Assembly (NCBI RefSeq): GCF_030409225.1
Contig: NZ_JAUFPK010000001.1
Location: 39,230-103,229, forward strand
DNA length: 64,000 bases
Source: Aquisalimonas lutea
GTDB taxonomy: Bacteria > Pseudomonadota > Gammaproteobacteria > Nitrococcales > Aquisalimonadaceae
Direction of reading: 5' to 3'
The position numbers were made by a program, and so were the translations under genes. Positions 8,648 through 15,789 of the stretch are shown here, piece after piece (position 1 is the stretch's first letter; every line of letters begins with the position of its first letter). Below the pieces are notes generated by a model. That model was not told the origin of the DNA. It did no database searches and saw only the letters and a program-made list of their open reading frames with translations.

Positions 8648-9633
8648 CGCGTCTCCGCATCGTGGATCGCCTCGGCGAACCGCCGCAGGTTGCCCGCCCA
8701 GTCCCGGGCCAGGGGATCGGCGGTCGCCACCACGGCGCCGATCTCCTCGGCGATGGTACGGGCGCTGCGCTCGGAGAAGCCCTGCTGGACGAAGATCACC
8801 TGCACCTCCTCCTGTCGCGCCTGCTCGATGAAACCGGCAAGCTGCGACGGCGACGGATCGCGCCCCCCGGATTCGATGGCCACCTGCTCCAGGTCGTAAT
8901 CGCGGGCAAAATACCCCCAGCCCGGATGATTGACAACGAAGCGCCGCCGCTCGAGGCCCCCGAGCAGGTCACGGATGTCCTCGTCCAGGGCGTCGATCTC
9001 CGCGCGCACCGCTTCCAGCCCGTCGCGGTAGTGTGCCTCGCCGGCCGGATCCGCCGCGATCAGGGCCTCGGCGACACGCCCCGCCGCAGCCCGCATGATC
9101 GCCGGCGACACCCACAGGTGGGGGTCCGTCTCGCCGTGGGCATGGCCCTCGTGTCCAGCCTCATCCCCATGCTCCGCGTGGTGTTCGTGGTCGTGGTCGT
9201 GGTCATGGTCGTGCTCGTGGCCGTGCTCGCCAGCCCCGTGCCCGTCGTGGTGCCCCGCGTGATCATCGCCGTGCCCGCCGTGCTCCTGCATGGCCAGCAC
9301 ATCGACGCCCTGCGAAAGATCCACCACCTGCACGTCATCGCGCCGCGACTCCAAGTGCTGGAGGAAACGGCGCTCGAAGGCGAAATCCGGATGCCCGACC
9401 TTGAAGTAGACGCGTGCCTCGTCGAACGCCACCAGCCGCCGCGGCGCCAGCGAGAAGGTATGCGGTGAGCCCCCCGACTCGATCATGACCGAGACATCCA
9501 CCCGGTCGCCGCCGATGCGCTCCACCAGGTAGGCCTGGGGCGGGACGCTGACCGTCACCGGCATGGCCGCCTGGACAGCGGCCGGGAGCAGCAAGGCCAC
9601 CACTGCGGCAAGGCCGCGCACGAGAGCATTCAT
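8644..9633 (-). CDS. znuA: zinc ABC transporter, periplasmic binding protein
   Basis: Periplasmic zinc-capture protein that delivers Zn to ZnuB. The 329-aa sequence has a signal peptide (residues 1 to about 23, cleavage near VQA-AMP). Family zinc ligands are visible at His58 (SPHTF), His172 (DPHLW) and His236 (VNHPGWGY). Between residues 118 and 166 lies a long His/Asp/Glu loop with runs of HDHDHDHDHE, longer and more regular than in many ZnuA proteins. This loop is typical of zinc rather than manganese family members and is thought to gather metal. It is first in the znuACB operon, downstream of a candidate Zur site. Confidence 0.94.
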   Translation of the reverse strand: MNALVRGLAAVVALLLPAAVQAAMPVTVSVPPQAYLVERIGGDRVDVSVMIESGGSPHTFSLAPRRLVAFDEARVYFKVGHPDFAFERRFLQHLESRRDDVQVVDLSQGVDVLAMQEHGGHGDDHAGHHDGHGAGEHGHEHDHDHDHDHEHHAEHGDEAGHEGHAHGETDPHLWVSPAIMRAAAGRVAEALIAADPAGEAHYRDGLEAVRAEIDALDEDIRDLLGGLERRRFVVNHPGWGYFARDYDLEQVAIESGGRDPSPSQLAGFIEQARQEEVQVIFVQQGFSERSARTIAEEIGAVVATADPLARDWAGNLRRFAEAIHDAETR

Positions 9634-9667
9634 GTCATCACCTGTTCTGCGTCAACCAACCGATTTT

Positions 9668-9687
9668 GCAACATGATAACATTATGC
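9668..9687. promoter_or_regulatory. Candidate Zur operator upstream of znuA
   Basis: An imperfect palindrome 35 bp before the znuA start (14 of 20 positions symmetric) resembles the gammaproteobacterial Zur consensus core ATGTTAT...ATAACAT; the minus strand reads AATGTTATCATGTTGC. It is also an AT-rich island in otherwise GC-rich DNA. Zur with zinc would repress znuACB here. The match is by eye only. Confidence 0.5.
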
Positions 9688-9714
9688 CTCTGGAGCGAGA
9701 AGCAACCGCGGAAA

Positions 9715-9787
9715 CGACAGACGGGCGGCCACCGCGAGGTGGCCGCCCGTCTGTCGCGGAGCGGGCCGGAGGATTCCGGCCCGCTCC
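9715..9787 (-). terminator. Tandem perfect hairpins after dksA
   Basis: Two adjacent perfect inverted repeats lie between dksA and the znuA promoter. The first is a 13-bp stem (9758-9770 with 9775-9787, loop GGAT). The second is a 19-bp stem (9715-9733 with 9738-9756, loop GCGA). Read from dksA they occur one after the other, and only a short TTT follows. They probably stop dksA transcription before it enters the Zur-controlled znu operon; a stable 3' end that protects dksA mRNA is an alternative. Confidence 0.6.
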
Positions 9788-9809
9788 ATCCACCGTGGCG
9801 GACGCGGCG

Positions 9810-10241
9810 TCAGGCCACGCGCTGCTTTTCCCGGATTTCCTCCAGGGTCTTGCAGTCGATGCACAGCGTCGCTGTCGGCCGCGCCTCGAGACGCCGCAGC
9901 CCGATTTCCACGCCGCACTGCTCGCAGTAGCCGTAGTCCTCGCGGCGGATCGCCTCGAGCGTCTGATCGATCTTGCGGATCAGCTTGCGCTCGCGATCCC
10001 GCGTGCGCAGCTCCAGGGCGAATTCCTCCTCCTGGGTGGCACGATCCGCCGGGTCCGCATAGTTGGTGGCATCGTCGCGCATGTGATGGACGGTCCGCTC
10101 GACCTCCTCCTGGAGCTGGCGCTTCCACGCCAGCAACAGCTGGCGGAAATGCTCCAGCTGCTCGGCGTTCATGTACTCCTCGCCGTCACTCGCCTGGTAC
10201 GGCGTGAAGTCCTCAACCGGCATCCTGTTTTTCTGATTCAT
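9810..10241 (-). CDS. dksA: RNA polymerase-binding transcription factor DksA
   Basis: Binds the RNA polymerase secondary channel and, with ppGpp, reshapes rRNA and amino-acid gene transcription. The 143-aa protein has the coiled-coil tip motif DPADRA with acidic residues Asp63 and Asp66, followed by [10 protein letters not shown]. It also has a complete four-cysteine zinc finger (Cys106, 109, 127, 130), so it is the zinc-containing form, not the Cys-poor DksA2. The start at 10241 has a strong GGAGGAACTGCC leader; an upstream ATG at 10280 adds residues foreign to the family. Strong tandem hairpins follow the gene. Confidence 0.95.
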   Translation of the reverse strand: MNQKNRMPVEDFTPYQASDGEEYMNAEQLEHFRQLLLAWKRQLQEEVERTVHHMRDDATNYADPADRATQEEEFALELRTRDRERKLIRKIDQTLEAIRREDYGYCEQCGVEIGLRRLEARPTATLCIDCKTLEEIREKQRVA

Positions 10242-10421
10242 GGCAGTTCCTCCTTCGTTCACGCCCCGCCAAAGTGTCATGGCCGGCTTCCCTGCCCGTA
10301 CGAGCGGGGCGCCTCCGCGACCCGGGTGACAAAGCCTTTCCGGGGCCGCGCATTCATGCTGCCGTCCGCCACGGACGGCTCCTTTATAGCAGCGCCTCGC
10401 TGCGAGCGCAAAGCCCGCTGC

Positions 10422-11510
10422 TTACTCCGTGCGCTGCTCGAGAACCCCCTGCAGCCGGGACGCCATGTCCCGCACCGAGCGCTCCGTGGTCTCCCAGTCG
10501 ATGCAGGCATCGGTAATGGAGACCCCGTAGGCCAACTCGGAGACATCGTCGGTGAGCTTCTGGTTCCCCCAGCCGATATTGCTCTCGACCATCATCCCCA
10601 CAAGGGAGCGATTGCCTTCCGTGATCTGATTCACGAGATTGTCGAGAACCAGCGGCTGCAGCGCCGGGTCCTTGTTGCTGTTGGCGTGGCTGCAATCCAC
10701 GACGATATTCCGCGGCAGCCCGCCCTCGGTAAGCTCCTTTTCGCACAGGGCAACGCTCACGGAGTCATAGTTGGGGGTTCCACCGCCGCCACGCAAGACG
10801 ATGTGGCCGTACGGGTTGCCGCGGGTGCGCACGATGGAGCACTGGCCCTGGTAGTTGATCCCCAGGAAGCTGTGGGGGTTGGCGACGGAGTGCAGGGCAT
10901 TGATCGCCGTCTGCAGGTTGCCGTCCGTGCCGTTCTTGAAGCCCACCGGCGTGGACAGGCCACTGGCCATCTCCCGGTGCGTCTGGGACTCCGTGGTGCG
11001 CGCGCCGATGGCCGTCCAGGTGATGAGGTCCTGGATGTACTGCGGGATAATCGGGTCCAGCGCCTCGGTGGCGGTGGGCAGTCCCATCTCGGCGCACTCC
11101 AGCAACAGCTGGCGGGCGTTGTACAGGCCCTCGTCGATGCGGAAGGAGTCGTCCATGTGCGGATCGTTGATGAAGCCCTTCCAGCCGACGGTGGTGCGCG
11201 GCTTCTCGAAGTACACGCGCATGATCACCAGCACGGAATCGGCCACCTCGTCGGCCAGGGCCTTGAGCCGCTGCGCGTAGTCACGCGCGGCCGCCATGTC
11301 GTGGATGGAGCACGGCCCGACCACCAGGAAAACGCGCGGATCGCGGCGGTCGAGGATGTTCTGCACCGCTCGGCGGCCGCCGAGCACGGTCTCCCGCGCC
11401 GCCGCGCTCAGCGGCAGGCGCCCGTGGACCTCCTCCGGCGTGGGCAGCAACTCCTGGGTAACGACGTTGACGTCGTCAATCGAGCCATTGACGGCAGCTG
11501 GATCAACCAT
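10422..11510 (-). CDS. 3-deoxy-7-phosphoheptulonate synthase (class I)
   Basis: DAHP synthase, the first step of the shikimate pathway: condenses phosphoenolpyruvate and erythrose 4-phosphate. The 362-aa protein has the class I alpha motifs GPCSIHD, EKPRTTVGWKG, GARTTESQTHREMASG and VDCSHANSNKD. It is slightly longer than E. coli AroG (350 aa). Which aromatic amino acid feeds back on it (AroF, AroG or AroH type) cannot be read safely from the sequence, so no symbol is given. It lies 81 bp downstream of the ClpX-like gene on the same strand. The start at 11510 follows AGGTGAG. Confidence 0.94.
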   Translation of the reverse strand: MVDPAAVNGSIDDVNVVTQELLPTPEEVHGRLPLSAAARETVLGGRRAVQNILDRRDPRVFLVVGPCSIHDMAAARDYAQRLKALADEVADSVLVIMRVYFEKPRTTVGWKGFINDPHMDDSFRIDEGLYNARQLLLECAEMGLPTATEALDPIIPQYIQDLITWTAIGARTTESQTHREMASGLSTPVGFKNGTDGNLQTAINALHSVANPHSFLGINYQGQCSIVRTRGNPYGHIVLRGGGGTPNYDSVSVALCEKELTEGGLPRNIVVDCSHANSNKDPALQPLVLDNLVNQITEGNRSLVGMMVESNIGWGNQKLTDDVSELAYGVSITDACIDWETTERSVRDMASRLQGVLEQRTE

Positions 11511-11591
11511 AGGGACTCACCTGACATGGGGACGGAGTCGGGTATTGTTCGTTCCAAAGTCCCGTATGGTAGCGACCTGCGGCGTCGTTGG

Positions 11592-12761
11592 CTACGCTGC
11601 CGACGAATCGGCGAAGACGCGGCGGCGGGGTACGAGCCGGGCCGCCACCTTGTCGCCGTCCACGTCCACATTCACGCGCTCGACGTCCGCGCGTCCCGGC
11701 ACCTCGAACAGGGCGTCGCGCAGGACGCCCTCGACCTCCGCGAACAGCCCGCGCGCGCCCATGCCCCGCCGCAGGGCGTTGCCGGCCATCCGCTCCAGTG
11801 CCGCGCCGGAGACCTGCAGCGCGCAGCCGTCCGCGGCCAGCAGCGCCTCCATCTGGCGAACCGGGGCATCCGGCGGCTCGGTGAGCAGCCGGCGGAGGAC
11901 GTCGATACCGGGGGGATCCAGGGGCACATGGACGGGGAACCGGCCGACCAGCTCCGGGATCAGGCCCTGCCGCAGCAGCCAGCGGGCGTCGTCCTCCCCC
12001 GGGCGCGCGCCGCCCGCGGCTCTCCCGTCCCGGGCGAACACGCCGCCGCCGACGAACAGCACGTCCCGCGTGCTGACGCTCAGCCAGCGGCCGTTGGGGC
12101 GCTGCACGCCGACCCGGCGCCCCTCGAGGCACTGCAGGAGGGTCTGCTGCACGCCGGCCCCGCGCCCGTCCGGGTCCGGCCCGCCCAGCTTGTCCAGCTC
12201 GTCCAGGTAGACGATGCCGCGGGCGGCGCAGGCCGGATCCCAGTCGCAGTCCCGCAGCAGGGCCTGGATCACGCTCTCGATGCCGGCCCCCTGATGGCCC
12301 GACGGGGTCAGCGTGGTGGCGTCCACCGCCGCGAAAGGCACGTCCAGGCACCGCGCCAGGGACTCCAGCAACCGGGTCTTGCCGCTGCCGGTGGGCCCGC
12401 TGAGCAGTACGTTGCACTTGCCGGGGCCCGCGTCGGTGCCGTGCATGCCCCGCCAGGCGAGCCGCTTGTAGTGATTGTGGACCTGCACCGCCAGTACGCG
12501 CTTGGCCTGCTCCTGGCCGACCACGCGGTGGTCCAGCCAGGCGTGGAGCCGGGCCGGGGACGGCAGCGCGCGCACGCGCTCGCGCAGGATCGCGTGCTGA
12601 TGATCCGCCAGCTCGTCCGCGAGAACGGCCGCGCAGTCGTTGCACATGGCGGCTTCGTGGCCGGCCACGAAGCCGTCGACGGCCTCGGCGTCGCGGCGGC
12701 AGAACGCGCAGATCTCGATGCTCGTGACAAGATCGTCGTGACGAAAGGCGGACAGGTCCAT
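11592..12761 (-). CDS. divergent ClpX-like AAA+ ATPase lacking pore and ClpP loops
   Basis: Clearly related to ClpX across its length (389 aa). It has an N-terminal zinc finger (Cys18, 21, 40, 43), Walker A GPTGSGKT (122-129), Walker B IVYLDELD (183-190), an arginine finger in GLIPELVGR (Arg274) and sensor-2 GAR (335-337). Three substrate- and partner-handling parts differ. The pore-1 loop GYVG of ClpX reads GHQG (155-158), so the aromatic residue that grips substrate is gone. The RKH loop is deleted (NGRW at 223-226). The segment that carries the IGF loop for docking ClpP is missing, about 25 residues shorter between FAR (242-244) and GLIPE. Known ClpX biology says these parts are needed for unfolding with ClpP, so I infer an ATPase with a different job. 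It is not the canonical clpX, which sits beside clpP in most genomes. Confidence 0.85.
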   Translation of the reverse strand: MDLSAFRHDDLVTSIEICAFCRRDAEAVDGFVAGHEAAMCNDCAAVLADELADHQHAILRERVRALPSPARLHAWLDHRVVGQEQAKRVLAVQVHNHYKRLAWRGMHGTDAGPGKCNVLLSGPTGSGKTRLLESLARCLDVPFAAVDATTLTPSGHQGAGIESVIQALLRDCDWDPACAARGIVYLDELDKLGGPDPDGRGAGVQQTLLQCLEGRRVGVQRPNGRWLSVSTRDVLFVGGGVFARDGRAAGGARPGEDDARWLLRQGLIPELVGRFPVHVPLDPPGIDVLRRLLTEPPDAPVRQMEALLAADGCALQVSGAALERMAGNALRRGMGARGLFAEVEGVLRDALFEVPGRADVERVNVDVDGDKVAARLVPRRRVFADSSAA

Positions 12762-12931
12762 GCATGGGCTCCCGGCGATCGACCCCGCGGTTCGGAATCA
12801 CTCCCTGCTCCCTGCAACGGCAACCGGGGCGATTTCTTTAAGGAAACGCTGAGCAATTCCTTCTAGAGTCGTCGCCGGCGCCCTCCAGGCGGTATGATGG
12901 GCGTACGGACTTCAAGGCAACGAGGCTACCC

Positions 12932-13198
12932 ATGGCCGTCGATCGCAAGCTGCTCGAGATTCTCTGCTGCCCCGTCACCAAGGTCCCCGTGGAGCCCCTG
13001 CCCCGGGAACGCCTCGACGCGCTCAACGCGCTGGTCGAGCAGGGGCAGGCGCTCTACCAGGACGGCACCCCCGTGACCGGGCCGGTGACCGAGGCCCTGA
13101 TCACGGAGAACGGCGAACGGATCTACCTGGTGGAGGACGGCATTCCGGTGATGCTGGAAGAGCGCGCCCTCACCGCGCGGGGGCTCGGCTGGATCTGA
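12932..13198 (+). CDS. Trm112-like protein (YcaR/UPF0434 family)
   Basis: Small 88-aa protein beginning MAVDRKLLEILCCPVTK, with the family CCPVT motif, a middle insert and the C-terminal ENGERIYLVEDGIPVML signature. Bacterial members (YcaR) have a Trm112-type fold. In eukaryotes and archaea Trm112 stabilises and activates several methyltransferases, including Mtq2, which methylates the termination factor. Only the first two cysteines are present, so zinc binding as in yeast Trm112 is unlikely. It ends 40 bp before prmC on the same strand. A partnership with PrmC is suggested only by this position. Confidence 0.88.
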   Translation: MAVDRKLLEILCCPVTKVPVEPLPRERLDALNALVEQGQALYQDGTPVTGPVTEALITENGERIYLVEDGIPVMLEERALTARGLGWI

Positions 13199-13238
13199 CC
13201 TGAGGCCTGACAAGATTTCTGGGAAGGTTCGTACCTAC

Positions 13239-14060
13239 ATGCAACTGCTGCGGCAGGGCCGCAACCGGCTAGCGGGACGCGAGGCCGACTGGCTGCTCGC
13301 CCATGCGGCCGGGCAGCCGGCGGCCCTGCTGCGGGCCGGCGTGGACGAGGCCGCCCCGTCGCGGGTCGCCGCGGCCTTCCAGCGGCTGCTGGACCGGCGG
13401 GCCGGCGGCGAGCCTCTCGCCTACCTGCTGGGCACGCAGCCGTTCCGGTCGCTGGACCTGGCGGTCAGCCCGGATGTGCTCATCCCGCGCCCGGAGACGG
13501 AGCAGCTCGTGGACCACGCCCTCGCGCTGATGCCCCGGGATGCGCCGGTCCGGGCGCTGGACCTGGGGACCGGCAGCGGCGCCATCGCCCTGGCCCTGGC
13601 CAGTGAGCGGCCGCGCTGGCACGTCACCGCGGTGGAGCACAGCGCCGAGGCCCTGGCCGTGGCCCGCGCCAACGGCGAGCGCCTGGGCCTGGCCGTCGAC
13701 TGGCTCGCCGGTGACTGGTTCAGCGCGGTAACGACAGGGCCCTTCGACCTGATCGTCAGCAACCCGCCCTACGTGGCCGCGGACGATCCCGATCTGGCCG
13801 CCGAGGTCGCCGCCCACGAGCCGCCAACGGCCCTGCGGGCGGGCGCGGACGGCCTGGCGGCGCTGCGGATCATCGCCGGCGGGGCGCCGGCGCACCTGCG
13901 CCCGGGCGGCTGGCTGATGGTCGAGCACGGGGCCCGGCAGGCGGCGGCCGTGCGGGGGCTGCTGCAGCGCGCCGGCATGACCGCGGTGGCCAGCCAGCAC
14001 GATCACCAGGGCCATGACCGTTTTACCGCCGGCCGGGCGGAGGAGAGCGACAATGGATGA
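13239..14060 (+). CDS. prmC: release factor glutamine methyltransferase
   Basis: Methylates the glutamine of the GGQ motif in release factors RF1 and RF2 using S-adenosylmethionine. The 273-aa protein has an N-terminal helical domain, the linker motif LIPRPETEQLVD (81-92), the SAM-binding motif DLGTGSGAIALAL (108-120) and the catalytic NPPY (175-178). The N-terminus is slightly shorter than E. coli PrmC; the frame stays open upstream but has no better start. prmC commonly follows hemA-prfA. Here it is about 6 kb away, with the znu, dksA, aro and clpX-like genes in between, although moeB still follows it. Confidence 0.94.
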   Translation: MQLLRQGRNRLAGREADWLLAHAAGQPAALLRAGVDEAAPSRVAAAFQRLLDRRAGGEPLAYLLGTQPFRSLDLAVSPDVLIPRPETEQLVDHALALMPRDAPVRALDLGTGSGAIALALASERPRWHVTAVEHSAEALAVARANGERLGLAVDWLAGDWFSAVTTGPFDLIVSNPPYVAADDPDLAAEVAAHEPPTALRAGADGLAALRIIAGGAPAHLRPGGWLMVEHGARQAAAVRGLLQRAGMTAVASQHDHQGHDRFTAGRAEESDNG

Positions 14061-14853
14061 CAGCGGACTGCTGCGCTACAGCCGCCAGATCATGCTGCCG
14101 GAAGTGGACATGGCCGGCCAGGAGGCCCTGTCCGGCAGCCACGTGCTCATCGTCGGCCTGGGCGGCCTGGGCTCGGCCGCAGCCCTGTACCTGGCCGCCG
14201 CCGGCATCGGCACCCTGACCCTGGCCGACGACGACCGGGTGGATCTCACCAACCTGCAGCGCCAGATCCTGCACGGCGCCGCGGACCTGGAGCGACCCAA
14301 GACGGAGTCCGCCCGGGACCGGCTGCACGCCCTCAACCCGGAGCCGGAGCTGCGCCTGCTGTCACGACGCCTGGAAGGCGACGCGCTGCTGGAGGCGGTC
14401 GCGGCGGCGGACGTGGTCCTGGACGGCACCGACAACTTCGCCACGCGCTTCAACGTGAACCACGCGTGCGTGATCACCGGCACGCCCCTGGTCTCCGGCG
14501 CCGCCATCCGCCTGGAGGGGCAGCTGGCCGTTTTCCGCCCGGATCGGGGCGGCGCCTGCTATGCCTGCCTGTTCCCGCCGGAGGCCGCGGACGAGGCACC
14601 CCGGGAGAGCTGCAGCGAGACCGGGATTCTCGGCCCGGTGGTCGGGGTCATCGGCAGCATGCAGGCCCTGGAGGCCATGCGCATCATCACCGGCTTCGGC
14701 ACCCCGGCGGACGGCCGCTTCAGCGCCTGGGACGCCGCCAGCGGCGAATGGCAGCGCTTCACCGTGGCCCGGGATCCGGATTGCAGCGTCTGCGGCGAAG
14801 CCCATGCCGGGGACGCAACCCCCACCTCACCGCAACTGAAAACTGAAAACTGA
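14053..14853 (+). CDS. moeB: adenylyltransferase of the MoeB/ThiF/HesA family
   Basis: Activates the C-terminus of a small ubiquitin-like sulphur carrier (MoaD or ThiS) by adenylation. The 266-aa protein has the nucleotide loop GLGGLG (35-40), DNFATR (127-132), zinc cysteines in CYAC (169, 172) and CSVC (244, 247), and the conserved Cys187 in ESCSETGILGP. The ATG at 14053 overlaps the prmC end by 8 bp. MoeB (molybdopterin) is favoured over ThiF by the prmC-moeB order. The last codons, QLKTEN, are encoded by a heptanucleotide tandem repeat, so this tail is not a conserved part of the protein. Confidence 0.88.
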   Translation: MDDSGLLRYSRQIMLPEVDMAGQEALSGSHVLIVGLGGLGSAAALYLAAAGIGTLTLADDDRVDLTNLQRQILHGAADLERPKTESARDRLHALNPEPELRLLSRRLEGDALLEAVAAADVVLDGTDNFATRFNVNHACVITGTPLVSGAAIRLEGQLAVFRPDRGGACYACLFPPEAADEAPRESCSETGILGPVVGVIGSMQALEAMRIITGFGTPADGRFSAWDAASGEWQRFTVARDPDCSVCGEAHAGDATPTSPQLKTEN

Positions 14854-14870
14854 AAACTGAAAACTGAAAA
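14834..14870 (+). repeat. Heptanucleotide tandem repeat, 5 copies of ACTGAAA
   Basis: Five perfect head-to-tail ACTGAAA units (14835-14869) span the 3' end of moeB and its stop codon and run into the gap before hslO. The period of 7 is not a multiple of 3, so each gain or loss of a unit changes the reading frame of the moeB tail. A-rich repeats of this kind stand out in this GC-rich window. Confidence 0.9.
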
Positions 14871-14891
14871 CACCACGATGCTGTCACGGTG

Positions 14892-15773
14892 TCAGTGCAG
14901 CGTCGTCTCCGGCGGGCCGATACCGCCCTCGCTGAACAGCTGCTCGACATCCACGGCGTCGAAGCGGTAGGTGGTGCCGCAGAACTCGCACGCCGCCTCG
15001 ATCTGGCCCTGCTCGGCGAGAATGTCCCGGGCCTCCGCGTAGCCCAGACCCTGGAGCACGCCGGCCAGGCGCTCGCGGGAGCAGTGGCAGCCGAAGCGCA
15101 CCGGATCCGCCGGGAACACGCGGATATCCTCCTCGTGGAAGAGCCGCCGGATCACTTCCTCGGGACCGAGCCCGAGCAGCTCGTCCTCGGTGATGGTCCC
15201 GGCCAGGTGCTCGGCCCGGTTCCAGGCATCGGCATCGTCGGCGTCCTCGCCCGGCAGTCGCTGGAGCAGCAGCCCCGCCGCCCGCTCGCCGTCGCAGGCG
15301 AGCCACAGACGGGTGGGCAGCTGCTCCGACTGGGCGAAGTAGTTCTCCACCGCCGCGTTCAGGCGCTCGGTCTCCAGGGGCACGATGCCCTGGTAGCGGT
15401 TGCCGCCGTCCTCGGGATCGATGGTGATCGCCAGGTAGCCGCCGCTGCACAGGGCATGCAGCGGCGTATCCGCCGCCGGCTCGCCCTCGAGCCGGGCCAG
15501 GCCGCGCAGCTCCTGCTCGTGGCTCGCCCGCGCCACCAGCATAGGCACCGGCCCCTCGCCCTGCATTTGCAGGATCAGCGCGCCGCGGAACTTGACGATG
15601 GACGACAGCAGCCCGGCCGCCGCCAGGGCCTCGCCCAGCAGCCGCGTAACCGCTTGCGGATAGGACCGGCGCGCGAGCACCTCGGCGAGGGTCTGATCCA
15701 GGTGGATCAGCTCCCCCCGCACGTTGGCGTGCTCGAAGACGAAGCGCTGCAGGGTGTCGGGACGGATGGGCAT
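14892..15773 (-). CDS. hslO: redox-regulated chaperone Hsp33
   Basis: Holdase chaperone switched on by oxidative unfolding, when its zinc centre loses metal and forms disulfides. The 293-aa protein has the four zinc cysteines Cys229 and Cys231 (CHC) and Cys262 and Cys265 (CEFC) in the C-terminal domain, and the core motif YFAQSEQLPTRLWL. Length matches the family. It converges on moeB and ends just past the heptanucleotide repeat. The 16-bp gap from gatB suggests read-through from the gatCAB operon. Confidence 0.95.
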   Translation of the reverse strand: MPIRPDTLQRFVFEHANVRGELIHLDQTLAEVLARRSYPQAVTRLLGEALAAAGLLSSIVKFRGALILQMQGEGPVPMLVARASHEQELRGLARLEGEPAADTPLHALCSGGYLAITIDPEDGGNRYQGIVPLETERLNAAVENYFAQSEQLPTRLWLACDGERAAGLLLQRLPGEDADDADAWNRAEHLAGTITEDELLGLGPEEVIRRLFHEEDIRVFPADPVRFGCHCSRERLAGVLQGLGYAEARDILAEQGQIEAACEFCGTTYRFDAVDVEQLFSEGGIGPPETTLH

Positions 15774-15789
15774 GATGGGGCCTATGGGT

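Noticed and set aside
9120-9290. Apparent DNA repeat of GTGGTC/ATGGTC triplets
   Set aside because: It is the coding sequence of the His-Asp loop in znuA, not an independent repeat element.
9666-12866. Open frame of over 1000 codons antisense to dksA, DAHP synthase and the ClpX-like gene
   Set aside because: It crosses three recognised genes, hairpins and gaps; a shadow of GC-rich coding DNA.
13203-13238. Upstream extension of prmC
   Set aside because: The frame is open but has no start codon with a ribosome site, so the ATG at 13239 was kept.
14834-14870. CRISPR-like repeat
   Set aside because: Units are 7 bp with no spacers; it is a simple tandem repeat.
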